Assembly (NCBI GenBank): GCA_947467315.1
Contig: CANIID010000005.1
Span: 1-46,680 of the forward strand
Source: Betaproteobacteria bacterium
Lineage (GTDB): Bacteria; Pseudomonadota; Gammaproteobacteria; Burkholderiales; SG8-41
DNA length: 46,680 nt
Direction: 5' to 3'
The notes below the pieces were generated by a model. That model saw nothing but the letters and a program-made list of their open reading frames with translations, was not told the origin of the DNA and did not search any database. Each line of letters starts with the position of its first letter. The stretch's first letter is position 1. Shown piece by piece: positions 36,904 through 46,590 of this stretch. Both the position numbers and the translations under genes were made by a program.

Positions 36904-38157
36904 ATGTTTTCTACCGCCAAAGACACCATCGCTGGCTTTGATCCGGAACTGTGGCAGGCGCTGGAAAGCGAGCGTCAGCGTCAGCAGGACCATATCGAAC
37001 TAATAGCTTCGGAAAACTACGCCAGTCCGCGCGTGCTGGCCGCGCAGGGTTCGGTGCTCACCAATAAATACGCCGAGGGTTATCCCGGCAAGCGCTATTA
37101 CGGCGGTTGTGAGCATGTGGATGTGGCCGAGCAACTGGCGATAGACCGCGCTAAGAAACTGTTTCACGCGGGCTATGCCAACGTGCAGCCGCATTCCGGG
37201 GCGCAGGCGAATTTTGCCGTATTCAAAGCGGTGCTGCATCCGGGCGATGTTATTCTCGGCATGGCGCTCGACAGCGGCGGGCACCTCACGCACGGTTCGC
37301 CGGCCAATGTCAGCGGACGTTACTTCGACGCGGTGAGCTACGGTTTGAATCCCGACACCGAAGAAATCGACTACGACGAAGTGGAAGAGCTCGCGACCGT
37401 GCGCAAGCCCAAGATGATCATCGCCGGCGCATCGGCTTACTCGTTGCGTTTCGACTGGAAACGGTTCCGCGCCATTGCCGATAAATGCGGCGCGCTGCTG
37501 ATGGCCGACGTGGCGCACTACGCCGGTTTGATCGCGGCGGGGCTCTATCCGAGCCCGGTGGGCATCGCCGATTTCGTCACCAGCACCACGCACAAAACCT
37601 TGCGCGGGCCGCGTGGCGGATTGATCCTTGCCGATGCCAAGCATGAAAAAATTCTCAACAGCGCAGTGTTCCCCGGCACCCAGGGCGGGCCGCTGATGCA
37701 CGTGATCGCCGCGAAGGCCGTGGCGTTCCAGGAGGCGATGACCAAGGAGTTCCGCGATTATCAGCAGCAGGTGCTCGACAACGCGCGTGTGATGGCGAAG
37801 GTGCTGCACGAGCGCGGTCTGCGTATTGTGTCGGGCCGCACCGAATGCCATATGTTCCTGGTGGATTTGCGCAGCAAGCATGTCACCGGCGTTGAAGCCG
37901 AGACGGCGCTGGGCAAGGCCTGCATGACTATCAACAAAAACGCAATTCCCAAAGACCCGCAGCGGCCTACCGTCACCAGCGGCATTCGTGTCGGTTCGCC
38001 GGCGATGACCACGCGTGGCTTCCGCGAGTTGGAGGCAGAAAAAGTCGCGCACCTGATCGCCGATGTGCTCGACGGCCACGGGGATGATGCCGTGCTGCGG
38101 CGCGTATCGGCTGAAGTCAAAACGCTGTGCGATAAATTTCCGGTATACGGAGCGTAA
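36904..38157 (+). CDS. glyA: Serine hydroxymethyltransferase
   Basis: [59 protein letters not shown]. Confidence 0.97.
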   Translation: MFSTAKDTIAGFDPELWQALESERQRQQDHIELIASENYASPRVLAAQGSVLTNKYAEGYPGKRYYGGCEHVDVAEQLAIDRAKKLFHAGYANVQPHSGAQANFAVFKAVLHPGDVILGMALDSGGHLTHGSPANVSGRYFDAVSYGLNPDTEEIDYDEVEELATVRKPKMIIAGASAYSLRFDWKRFRAIADKCGALLMADVAHYAGLIAAGLYPSPVGIADFVTSTTHKTLRGPRGGLILADAKHEKILNSAVFPGTQGGPLMHVIAAKAVAFQEAMTKEFRDYQQQVLDNARVMAKVLHERGLRIVSGRTECHMFLVDLRSKHVTGVEAETALGKACMTINKNAIPKDPQRPTVTSGIRVGSPAMTTRGFRELEAEKVAHLIADVLDGHGDDAVLRRVSAEVKTLCDKFPVYGA

Positions 38158-38163
38158 CGCTGA

Positions 38164-38631
38164 ATGAAATGTCCGTTCTGTAAAAACGAATCGACACAGG
38201 TGATTGATTCGCGCGTCAGCGACGCGGGCGATAGCATCCGCCGCCGGCGCCGTTGCGAATCGTGCAGCAAGCGCTTTACCACCTACGAAACCGTGGAGCT
38301 GCGCATGCCGCAGGTAGCCAAGCAGGATGGCAGCCGCACCGAATTTGATCTGGAAAAACTGCGTACCGGCTTTTTGCGCGCGCTGCACAAGCGCCCGGTG
38401 CCGACACCGCTGGTCGATGAGGCGATCGCTACCATCACGCAAAACATCCTCGCGCTGGGTGAACGCGAAGTGCCGGCACAGCGCATTGGCGAAATGGTGA
38501 TGCGCGAGTTGCACCGGCTGGATCATGTCGCGTACATACGATTTGCGTCGGTGTATCGCAGTTTTCAGGGTGTGGATGACTTCCAGGACGCGATCAAGGA
38601 AGTTCAGAAGCCGGGTTCCGGCAAAAAGTAG
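38164..38631 (+). CDS. nrdR: Transcriptional repressor NrdR
   Basis: [45 protein letters not shown]. Confidence 0.97.
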   Translation: MKCPFCKNESTQVIDSRVSDAGDSIRRRRRCESCSKRFTTYETVELRMPQVAKQDGSRTEFDLEKLRTGFLRALHKRPVPTPLVDEAIATITQNILALGEREVPAQRIGEMVMRELHRLDHVAYIRFASVYRSFQGVDDFQDAIKEVQKPGSGKK

Positions 38632-38676
38632 CCATTGCGCGGCGTGGTGAGCCGCGCCACGTATCGCGAGAGTCGC

Positions 38677-39777
38677 ATGACACTTCCCTTAGCTGATCAA
38701 AGTCACCGCCAGTTCATGGCGCGCGCGCTGGAACTGGCGCGGCGCGGGCTGTATACCGCTACGCCGAATCCGCGCGTGGGCTGCGTACTGGTACGCGATG
38801 GCGCCGTGGTGGGCGAGGGTTGGCACGAACGCGCGGGCGAACCGCATGCGGAAGTGCATGCGTTGCGCGAAGCGGGCGACCGCGCGCGTGGTGCGACGGT
38901 GTATGTGACGCTGGAACCGTGCGCGCACCAGGGGCGCACGCCACCGTGTTGCGAAGCGCTGATCGCGGCGGGCGTATCGCGCGTGATTGCGGCGATGCAG
39001 GATCCGAATCCGCTGGTCGCCGGCAAAGGGTTGGGTCTGCTGCGCGCGTCGAATGTAGCGGTCGACACGGGTGTTATGGAACCGGCGGCGCGCGAGCTCA
39101 ATATCGGCTTTGTCTCGCGCATGACACGCGGCCGGCCGTGGGTGCGATTGAAAGTGGCGGCAAGCCTGGATGGAAAAACGGCATTGCTGAACGGGCAAAG
39201 CCGGTGGATTACCGGCGCAGAAGCGCGGCGTGATGGTCATGCGTGGCGCGCCCAGGCGTGCGCCATCCTCACCGGCATCGGCACGGTGAAGGATGACAAT
39301 CCGCTGCTCACTGTGCGCGATGTCGAAACTACCCGGCAGCCGCTGCGCGTGGTGGTGGACAGCCGGCTTGAGACGCTGCCGGAGGCTAAGGTCGTGGGTG
39401 CGGGGACTTTGATTGCGGGCGCGGAATATCGTGCCGAACGCGCGCAGGCATTGGAGGCGCGCGGCGCGGAAATCATGGTGCTGCCGAATGTCAAAGGCAA
39501 AGTGGAGTTGGCGGATTTGATGCTGGAACTCGGTCGCCGCGGCATCAATGAATTGCATGTCGAGGCGGGCCACAAATTGAATGGCTCATTGTTGAATGAA
39601 GGCTTGGTGGATGAATTGCTGATTTACCTGGCGCCGAGCGTGATCGGCGATGCGGCGCAGGGCATGTTTCATTTGCCTGAATTAAAAGCATTGCCTGAGC
39701 GGCCCACACTCGATATCGTGGATGTGCGTCAAATCGGGCCGGATATACGCATTATGGCGCGGGTGGCGCCGGTATAA
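38677..39777 (+). CDS. ribD: Bifunctional riboflavin deaminase/reductase (ORF opens at 38635)
   Basis: TPNPRVGCVLVRDGAVVGEGWHERAGEPHAEVHAL, VTLEPCAHQGRTPPCCEALI. Confidence 0.95.
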   Translation: MTLPLADQSHRQFMARALELARRGLYTATPNPRVGCVLVRDGAVVGEGWHERAGEPHAEVHALREAGDRARGATVYVTLEPCAHQGRTPPCCEALIAAGVSRVIAAMQDPNPLVAGKGLGLLRASNVAVDTGVMEPAARELNIGFVSRMTRGRPWVRLKVAASLDGKTALLNGQSRWITGAEARRDGHAWRAQACAILTGIGTVKDDNPLLTVRDVETTRQPLRVVVDSRLETLPEAKVVGAGTLIAGAEYRAERAQALEARGAEIMVLPNVKGKVELADLMLELGRRGINELHVEAGHKLNGSLLNEGLVDELLIYLAPSVIGDAAQGMFHLPELKALPERPTLDIVDVRQIGPDIRIMARVAPV

Positions 39778-40373
39778 TGTTCACGGGCATCATCACGGCG
39801 ATCGGCAACATTGCGGCGGTGCATCCCACCGCAGGGGGGGCGCGCATCCGCGTGGCCGCGCCGGGTTTGGGATTGACGGACGGGCAGGTGGGCGAAAGTA
39901 TCGCGGTCAATGGCGTGTGCCTGACCGCGATTGCGATTTCGGCAGATGGTTTTGACGCCGACGTGTCGCGTGAAACGCTTCGTTGCACAGTAGGATTCGA
40001 GCACGGTGAGCAGGCCAATCTGGAACGCGCGTTACGTTTGTCGGATCGATTGGGCGGCCATCTGGTCAGCGGGCACGTGGATGGCGTGGGCAAGGTAGTG
40101 AGCGCGCAGGCCGCTGGCGATAACACGGTTTTTGTATTTGAAGCGCCGCGTGACGTGGCGCGCTACATCGCGGTCAAAGGATCGATAGCGATTAACGGGG
40201 TGAGCCTTACAGTGAACGAAGTAAACAGCATGAATTTTTCAGTGAATATTATTCCGCACACGCTGGCGGCGACCAACCTCGGTGCGCTGACGGCGGGCGC
40301 GTGTGTCAATCTTGAGGCCGACACGGTGGCGCGTTACGTGGAACGGTTGAATCATTTTGGAGATCGGCCATGA
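39777..40373 (+). CDS. ribE: Riboflavin synthase alpha subunit
   Basis: MFTGIITAIGNIAAV, GESIAVNGVCLTAI, LGGHLVSGHVDGVG, IAINGVSLTVNEV. Confidence 0.95.
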   Translation: MFTGIITAIGNIAAVHPTAGGARIRVAAPGLGLTDGQVGESIAVNGVCLTAIAISADGFDADVSRETLRCTVGFEHGEQANLERALRLSDRLGGHLVSGHVDGVGKVVSAQAAGDNTVFVFEAPRDVARYIAVKGSIAINGVSLTVNEVNSMNFSVNIIPHTLAATNLGALTAGACVNLEADTVARYVERLNHFGDRP

Positions 40374-41491
40374 GCACCGCGATAGCCGGCGCGGTCAGTC
40401 CGCCAGCAGAAATCATCGCGGAAATCCGCGCCGGACGCATGGTGGTGCTGGTCGATGAAGAAGACCGCGAGAACGAAGGCGATTTGTTGATCGCGGCGGA
40501 GCATGCCAATGCCGAAGCGATCAATTTCATGGCGCGCTACGGACGCGGCCTGATTTGCCTGACGCTCACCGAAGAGCGTTGCCGCCAGTTGCATCTGCCG
40601 TTGATGGTGTCGAATAACCGCTCACCGCTGGGCACCAATTTTACGGTCTCCATCGAGGCCGCTGAAGGGGTCACGACGGGCATTTCCGCGGCTGACCGCG
40701 CCACCACCGTGCGCGCGGCGATACGCCCGGATGCGAGCACGCGCGATCTGGTGCAGCCGGGACATATTTTCCCGTTGATGGCGCAGGAAGGCGGCGTGCT
40801 GGTGCGTGCCGGGCACACCGAAGCTGGTTGCGATCTGGCGCGCCTTGCAGGCCTGATGCCGGCAGCGGTGATCTGTGAAATATTGAAGGACGACGGTGAG
40901 ATGGCGCGGCTGCCGGATTTAATTCCGTTCGCGGCGCATCACGGGTTGAAGATTGGTACCATCACGGATCTGATACAACACCGCGGCCGCACTGAATCGC
41001 TGATCGTGCGCGCGTCTGAGCGCATGATCGAAACTGTACATGGCGAATTCCGACTGGTGGCGTACAGCGACCGCATCGGACGTGAAACGCATCTGGCGCT
41101 GGTCAAAGGCACGCCCGACGCAGGCAAAGAGGCACTGGTGCGCGTGCATGAGCCGGTGTCCGTGATCGATTTGCTGGATTCGGGCAGCACCACCCATTCG
41201 TGGAATATCAACGACGCGCTGGCGACCGTGGCCCGTGCGGAGTGCGGCGTGATTGTATTGCTGCATCGGCAGGAAACCGCTGAGGAGTTGCTGGAACGCA
41301 CGCGCCCGCAGCAGCCTGGCGGTCCGACGGCGAAAATTACCTTGAGAAATTACGGCATAGGCGCGCAAATCCTGCGCGACCTGGGTGTGAAAAAGATGCG
41401 CCTGTTATCTCTGCCTCGCCGCATGCCGAGTATGGCGGGATTTGATCTGGAAGTGACCGGCTATTTGCAGCCGCCTGTGCATAAAACTTGA
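40370..41491 (+). CDS. ribBA: 3,4-dihydroxy-2-butanone-4-phosphate synthase/GTP cyclohydrolase II-like
   Basis: [77 protein letters not shown]. Confidence 0.94.
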   Translation: MSTAIAGAVSPPAEIIAEIRAGRMVVLVDEEDRENEGDLLIAAEHANAEAINFMARYGRGLICLTLTEERCRQLHLPLMVSNNRSPLGTNFTVSIEAAEGVTTGISAADRATTVRAAIRPDASTRDLVQPGHIFPLMAQEGGVLVRAGHTEAGCDLARLAGLMPAAVICEILKDDGEMARLPDLIPFAAHHGLKIGTITDLIQHRGRTESLIVRASERMIETVHGEFRLVAYSDRIGRETHLALVKGTPDAGKEALVRVHEPVSVIDLLDSGSTTHSWNINDALATVARAECGVIVLLHRQETAEELLERTRPQQPGGPTAKITLRNYGIGAQILRDLGVKKMRLLSLPRRMPSMAGFDLEVTGYLQPPVHKT

Positions 41492-41511
41492 AAGCGTGAG
41501 CCGTTAACGTC

Positions 41512-41982
41512 ATGAGCCGCTACGACAACATAGAAGAAATCGAACCCGATCACCGCGGCGCGGGCCTGCGCATCGGCATCGTGGTGGGGCGCTTTAACCA
41601 GGACATCGGCGACGGGCTGCTGTCCAGTTGCACGGCGGCGCTGCTCAAGCATGGGGTGGGCGCCAAAGATATCCGTATTGCTACCGTACCCGGCGCGCTG
41701 GAAATTCCGCTGGTGTTGCAGACCCTCGCGCGCAGCGGAAAGTTCGATGCGCTGGTCGCGCTGGGTGCGGTGGTTCGCGGCGAAACCTATCACTTTGAAA
41801 TCGTCTCCAACGAATCCTGCGCCGGCATCACGCGTGTGCAACTCGACACCGGCGTACCCATCGCCAACGGTATTTTGACCACGGAAGACGACGATCAAGC
41901 CATCGCGCGCATGGCGCAAAAGGGCGCGGATTGCGCCCTGGCCGTGGTTGAAATGGTGAATCTGTTGAATAAAATAAAATGA
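41512..41982 (+). CDS. ribH: 6,7-dimethyl-8-ribityllumazine synthase
   Basis: [55 protein letters not shown]. Confidence 0.95.
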   Translation: MSRYDNIEEIEPDHRGAGLRIGIVVGRFNQDIGDGLLSSCTAALLKHGVGAKDIRIATVPGALEIPLVLQTLARSGKFDALVALGAVVRGETYHFEIVSNESCAGITRVQLDTGVPIANGILTTEDDDQAIARMAQKGADCALAVVEMVNLLNKIK

Positions 41983-42000
41983 ACAAAAACAATAGCTTAC
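41981..42000. repeat. AT-rich dispersed motif, divergent copy
   Basis: GAACAAAAACAATAGCTTAC (reverse complement GTAAGCTATTGTTTTTGTTC), at the ribH stop. Confidence 0.4.
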
Positions 42001-42028
42001 AATATTATTTCCTCATCGGAAAAGCGTC

Positions 42029-42493
42029 GTGAAATCGGCCCGTTACCGCTCACGTGAATTCGCGCTGCAGGGCGTGTATCAATGGCTGCTGTCGCACAAT
42101 GCTACCCAGGAAATCGCACAGGATATCACCCAGTTTCGCGGCTTCGATAAATGCGACGCGCTGTATTTTCGTGATCTGCTGGATGGCGTGGTACACGACG
42201 CCGAAGTGATCGAGCGCGATCTCGCACCGTGTCTGGATCGTGCGGTAGACCGGCTGTCGCCCATTGAGCGCGCGGTGTTGATGATCGCAGGCTGCGAATT
42301 CCTGCGGCATCCCGAAGTGCCCTATCGCGTGGTGATCAACGAAGCGGTTGAGTTGGCCAAATCATTCGGCGGCACCGACGGCCACAAGTATGTAAACGGC
42401 GTGCTCGACAAACTGGCCGCGATCATGCGCGAGCCCGAGCTGCGCGCGGCGCGCGAGGCGCCTCGGGTGCCTCAGGCGCCTGCGGCAGGATAA
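42029..42493 (+). CDS. nusB: Transcription antitermination protein NusB
   Basis: KSARYRSREFALQGVYQWL, LSPIERAVLMIAGCEFLRHPEVPYRVVINEAVELAKSFGGTDGHKYVNGVLDKLA. Confidence 0.95.
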   Translation: MKSARYRSREFALQGVYQWLLSHNATQEIAQDITQFRGFDKCDALYFRDLLDGVVHDAEVIERDLAPCLDRAVDRLSPIERAVLMIAGCEFLRHPEVPYRVVINEAVELAKSFGGTDGHKYVNGVLDKLAAIMREPELRAAREAPRVPQAPAAG

Positions 42494-42558
42494 TTTTGTG
42501 CGGCGCCCTTAATTGAGGTGAATGTTTGATTGATGTGATGCAAGTGATGGAGCCTGGA

Positions 42559-42819
42559 ATGGACGACAAGACGAAGAAGCGCATCTATATGTTCTACGCG
42601 GCCGGCGTGGTGAATTTGCTGATCGGCGCGTATGTGCTGTTTTTTGGCCGTGGTTTTTTGCCGGAAGATAAGGTCAGCATGCTGATCCTGTTTTTTCTCG
42701 GTTTTGCCGCGCTGGATTTCTGGATGCCGGTGATGATCAAAAAGAAAGCGGCGAAGGATCAGGCCATGCTTGAAGCGCAGCGCAAGGCCCTGTCAGCGCA
42801 GCAGCCACCCAAAAACTGA
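42559..42819 (+). CDS. Small hypothetical membrane protein (ORF opens at 42526)
   Basis: MDDKTKKRIYMFYAAGVVNLLIGAYVLFFG...; two TM segments. Confidence 0.6.
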   Translation: MDDKTKKRIYMFYAAGVVNLLIGAYVLFFGRGFLPEDKVSMLILFFLGFAALDFWMPVMIKKKAAKDQAMLEAQRKALSAQQPPKN

Positions 42820-42845
42820 CGCAGACGTGATGATCACGCGATCAC

Positions 42846-43826
42846 GTGTCCGGTGAATTTGACCTGATCCGCCAGTATTTCACCCATCGCACGCGGCATA
42901 CGCTGCTGGGCGTGGGGGATGATGCGGCGTTGATCCGCGTGCGGCGCGGTCATGTGCTGGCGATCTCGGCGGATATGCTGGTCGAAGGCACGCATTTTTT
43001 TGCTGGTGCCGATCCCGAGGCGCTGGGGCATAAAACGCTGGCGGTCAACTTGTCCGATCTGGCGGCGATGGGTGCGACACCGCGCTGGGCGACGCTGGCG
43101 CTGGCACTGCCGAAAGCGGATGCACGCTGGCTGGCGGCCTTTTCGCGCGGCTTTATGCGACTCGCGCGCGCGCACGGTGTTGATCTTATCGGCGGCGATA
43201 CCACGCGCGGGCCGCTCAATCTGTGCGTGCAGATCATGGGCGAAGTGCCTGCGCACAAAGCGTTGCAGCGCGATGGCGCGCGCGCGGGTGACGAGGTGTG
43301 GGTCTCCGGCACGTTGGGTGATGCGGCGCTGGCAGTGGCGGCGCGCCGCAAAAAGATTCGCCTTACGCCACTACAGCTGGCGGCGGCGTCGCGGCGGCTC
43401 GACCTGCCTACGCCGCGCGTGATGCTGGGGTTGGCGTTGCGCGGCATCGCGCACAGCGCCATCGACATTTCCGACGGCTTGCTTTCCGATCTCGGGCACA
43501 TCTGTGAGCGCTCTCATGTGGCCGCCGCGATTGAACTGGACGCGTTGCCGCGCTCCCGCTTGATGCGCGCGGTGGCCGCTCATATCATGATGCCGGGCGT
43601 GGCGCAGGATGCGTTGTTGTCCGGCGGCGATGATTATGAATTGTGTTTCACCGCGTCGCCGAGGCAGCATACGGCGGTGATGCGCGTCGCCGCGCGGGCG
43701 CGTGTGCCGGTTACGCGCATTGGGCGCATCGTAAAGGCGCCTGCGGGGGCCGTGGGCGTGGCGGTGATGGATCGCGACGGCTTGCCGCTGCGCGTGACGC
43801 AACGCGGCTTTGATCACTTTGGTTGA
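42846..43826 (+). CDS. thiL: Thiamine-monophosphate kinase (GTG start)
   Basis: SGEFDLIRQYF, GVGDDAALI, DMLVEGTHFF, KTLAVNLSDLAAMGATPRWATLALALP, GGDTTRGPL, GGDDYELCFT. Confidence 0.95.
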   Translation: MSGEFDLIRQYFTHRTRHTLLGVGDDAALIRVRRGHVLAISADMLVEGTHFFAGADPEALGHKTLAVNLSDLAAMGATPRWATLALALPKADARWLAAFSRGFMRLARAHGVDLIGGDTTRGPLNLCVQIMGEVPAHKALQRDGARAGDEVWVSGTLGDAALAVAARRKKIRLTPLQLAAASRRLDLPTPRVMLGLALRGIAHSAIDISDGLLSDLGHICERSHVAAAIELDALPRSRLMRAVAAHIMMPGVAQDALLSGGDDYELCFTASPRQHTAVMRVAARARVPVTRIGRIVKAPAGAVGVAVMDRDGLPLRVTQRGFDHFG

Positions 43827-44313
43827 TACGCCGCATCGGCCCAATCTGCGTTTTGTGTATGCGCATCCCGCGCATGGCATTGCGTTCGCGGGCGGCATCG
43901 GCTTAGCACCTTTTGCGCCGGGCACGTTCGGCACGCTGCTGGCGTTTCCGTTGTTTGCATTGCTTGTGGCGACTACGGGTGCCGTAACGCAACTATTTGT
44001 TTTTATGGTGCTTTTTGCAATAGGCGCCTGGGCGTGTCAGGTCACGGGCCGCGCGCTGGGGGTGTCCGACCATCGCGGTATGGTGTGGGACGAAACGGTG
44101 GCGTTTCTGCTGGTGCTGATGTTTACGCCCGCCGGGTGGGCGTGGCAGATCGCGGCGTTCGGGCTGTTCCGGTTTTTTGATATAGCCAAGCCGCAACCGA
44201 TACGCCATTTTGATAGCACGCTGAAAAATGGCTTCGGCGTGATGTTTGATGATCTGCTGGCGGCAGGTTACACCTTGTTGCTACTGGCGTTCGCTAAAAT
44301 TTTGATCGGCTGA
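43810..44313 (+). CDS. pgpA: Phosphatidylglycerophosphatase A (overlaps the thiL end)
   Basis: FAGGIGLAPFAPGTFGTLLAFPLF, DHRGMVWDETVAF, FRFFDIAKPQPIRHFD, GVMFDDLLAAGY. Confidence 0.93.
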   Translation: MITLVDTPHRPNLRFVYAHPAHGIAFAGGIGLAPFAPGTFGTLLAFPLFALLVATTGAVTQLFVFMVLFAIGAWACQVTGRALGVSDHRGMVWDETVAFLLVLMFTPAGWAWQIAAFGLFRFFDIAKPQPIRHFDSTLKNGFGVMFDDLLAAGYTLLLLAFAKILIG

Positions 44314-44317
44314 AATC

Positions 44318-44827
44318 ATGACAGATGAAAAGCTTTACCAACTGGCCGAGCGCGTCGGCAAAGCCCTCAAGGCCAAAGGCATGATGATGGCGACCGCCGA
44401 GTCCTGCACTGGAGGCTGGATAGCGCAGGTGGTCACGGCGGTGCCAGGCAGCTCCGCGTGGTTCGAGCGCGGCTTCGTGGTTTACACGTACATCTCCAAA
44501 CGCGAAATGCTGGGCGTGAAAGCCGAAACGCTGGAAAACTTTGGCGCGGTGTCGGAACAAACCGTGCGCGAAATGACTGCCGGCGCGCTCGAGCGCAGCC
44601 ATGCGCAAGTGGTGGTGTCGGTCAGCGGCACTGCTGGGCCGTCCGGCGGCACGGCGCAAAAACCGGTGGGCACGGTGTGCTTCGGCTGGGGTGCGAAAGG
44701 TGGCGCCGTGCAAACGGTCGTCAAACAATGGGCTGGCGACCGCGAAACCGTGCGGCGGCAGGCGGTGGTATTTGCGCTGGAGCAGGTGCTGGTGTTGGCG
44801 GAGGCGGAGGCGGAGGCGGAGGGGTAA
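44318..44827 (+). CDS. pncC: Nicotinamide-nucleotide amidohydrolase (CinA C-terminal domain)
   Basis: MMMATAESCTGGWIAQVVTAVPGSSAWFERGFVVYT, VSGTAGPSGGTAQKPVGTVCFG. Confidence 0.93.
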   Translation: MTDEKLYQLAERVGKALKAKGMMMATAESCTGGWIAQVVTAVPGSSAWFERGFVVYTYISKREMLGVKAETLENFGAVSEQTVREMTAGALERSHAQVVVSVSGTAGPSGGTAQKPVGTVCFGWGAKGGAVQTVVKQWAGDRETVRRQAVVFALEQVLVLAEAEAEAEG

Positions 44828-44881
44828 CGCTACCGCGCCGCTACCGTACGGCTATCGCTTGTGCGCGATATTGCCCAAATG

Positions 44882-45010
44882 TTAAAGGGATTTTTCGTTC
44901 ACTTTTTCCTGTTCGAGCGACAGGTCTTTGGTGAGGTCGAGCAAGGCTTTCATGTTCTGTGAAATCTCGGCCAGGCTTGCGAGCCTTTGTTGTTCTTCGG
45001 CTGCGTTCAT
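44882..45010 (-). CDS. Small ORF, 42 aa (not in the supplied track)
   Basis: MNAAEEQQRLASLAEISQNMKALLDLTKDLSLEQEKVNEKSL; GGAG upstream; amphipathic helical composition. Confidence 0.4.
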   Translation of the reverse strand: MNAAEEQQRLASLAEISQNMKALLDLTKDLSLEQEKVNEKSL

Positions 45011-45094
45011 GTTTGCTGCTCCGGATTGAGTGACCGGCAGGGCGGGTTGCCCTGTCCGGCCGAGCGCATGCGGCGTATTTCCGCTTGCGATGGT

Positions 45095-45664
45095 TTACTT
45101 CTTCGCGGCTGTGCCGTCACCGATAGACACGCTAAAGTTCGCCGTCTGCATTTTGTACGCCGAAGGGATGTAAGCGAGTTCGAGACGGATTTCCTTCAAC
45201 TTCTTCGCCTTCAACGCTTCGGCGGGGAAATCCACTTCCACCGCTTGTGTGGCGTCCTGACCTGGATCGAGCCGATCCGCGCCGTTGTTATACGACGCTG
45301 TGAACTTGATTGCGGGCTCGGTGCGTGCTTGCTCTATTTTAATCACCTGGCCTTGATCGTCGATGTAGATGAGCTTGCCGCCGAGCATGCGCACGGTCTG
45401 GTCGGTGGAGCTGTTCGTCAGCTTGAGTTTTCCGGTGAGTTTGGCCGGGGAATCCACGCGGCCGGAGCCTTGTTCGACGCGCTCAGTGACTTTCATCTCG
45501 GTAACTTCACCGGTGACGATGCCGGCTTTTACCATGACCTGATCCGGTGACACGGCGTAAATCTTGTCCTCGATTACCGCGGCCGGTGTCGACGGTTTTT
45601 GTGCGCAGCCGAAGCCCGCTGCCGCCACTGCCGCTATTGTTGCCACACTGATTGCTCTACGCAT
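45095..45664 (-). CDS. Hypothetical lipoprotein (ORF opens at 45685)
   Basis: MRRAISVATIAAVAAAGFGCAQKPS lipobox-like N-terminus; KLKLTNSSTDQTVRMLGGKLIYIDDQGQ. Confidence 0.65.
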   Translation of the reverse strand: MRRAISVATIAAVAAAGFGCAQKPSTPAAVIEDKIYAVSPDQVMVKAGIVTGEVTEMKVTERVEQGSGRVDSPAKLTGKLKLTNSSTDQTVRMLGGKLIYIDDQGQVIKIEQARTEPAIKFTASYNNGADRLDPGQDATQAVEVDFPAEALKAKKLKEIRLELAYIPSAYKMQTANFSVSIGDGTAAKK

Positions 45665-45790
45665 CTTATTCCTCTGTAAGAACACACCACGAAAATTTAC
45701 CCGCGGGCATTATTCCCCCTCGGTGGCGGAAGTTCTGTGCGCTAGCGTACGGACGGCGTATGCTGTGCGCACCATTTCCCTCGGACTTCC

Positions 45791-46498
45791 ATGAAACCTG
45801 AACAAAATCAATTGCTTACGTCATTGCCTGCGATGGACCATCAACGCCTGCTGCCGCATTTGGAGGTCGTGGATTTGCCGTTGGGCATGGTGGTGTTTGA
45901 GTCCGGCAGCACGCTGCACCACCTGTATTTCCCCACCAGCGGCATCGTTTCCCTGCTCTACGCCATGGAAAGCGGCGCCTCGACGGAAATTGCGGTTATC
46001 GGCAACGAAGGGGTGGTCGGCATTGCGCTGTTCATGGGGGGCGAAAGCACGCCCAGCCGTGCAGTGGTGCAGAGCGCCGGTCACGGCTACCGGCTCAACG
46101 CAGCGGTGCTGAAAACGGAATTCGAGCGCGGTGGCCGCCTGCAATTTTTGCTGCTGCGCTACACTCAGGCGCTGATCGCGCAAATGACGCAAACGGCGGT
46201 GTGCAACCGCCATCACTCGGTGGATCAGCAATTGTGCCGCTGGCTGCTGTTGAGCCTCGACCGATTGCCGTCAAACCAGCTCAACATGACCCAGGAACTG
46301 ATCGCCAACATGCTCGGCGTGCGCCGCGAAGGGGTCACCGAGGCCGCCGGAAAATTGCAGGAAGCCGGGCTGATCAGCTATCACCGCGGCCACATCGCTG
46401 TGCTGAATCGCCCGAGGCTCGAACAGCGCGTGTGCGAGTGCTACGCCGTGGTAAAAAAGGAAATGGATCGGCTGCTGCCGAATTCGGCGGGGCCGTAA
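45791..46498 (+). CDS. Crp/Fnr family transcriptional regulator
   Basis: LPLGMVVFESGSTLHHLYFPTSGIVSLLY cyclic-nucleotide-binding fold and LNMTQELIANMLGVRREGVTEAAGKLQEAGLI HTH. Confidence 0.9.
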   Translation: MKPEQNQLLTSLPAMDHQRLLPHLEVVDLPLGMVVFESGSTLHHLYFPTSGIVSLLYAMESGASTEIAVIGNEGVVGIALFMGGESTPSRAVVQSAGHGYRLNAAVLKTEFERGGRLQFLLLRYTQALIAQMTQTAVCNRHHSVDQQLCRWLLLSLDRLPSNQLNMTQELIANMLGVRREGVTEAAGKLQEAGLISYHRGHIAVLNRPRLEQRVCECYAVVKKEMDRLLPNSAGP

Positions 46499-46590
46499 GC
46501 GTTTGGTATGGCGAGGAACAACGGGAGGACACCTAAGGCGGCAAGCAAGTATAACTTGTACATCGAGGTCGATGTCGCTATGATGAGGTC

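Noticed and set aside
38500-42500. FMN riboswitch upstream of the rib genes
   Set aside because: ribD-ribE-ribBA-ribH are packed with overlaps and no RFN-like conserved segments were seen in front of ribD or ribE.
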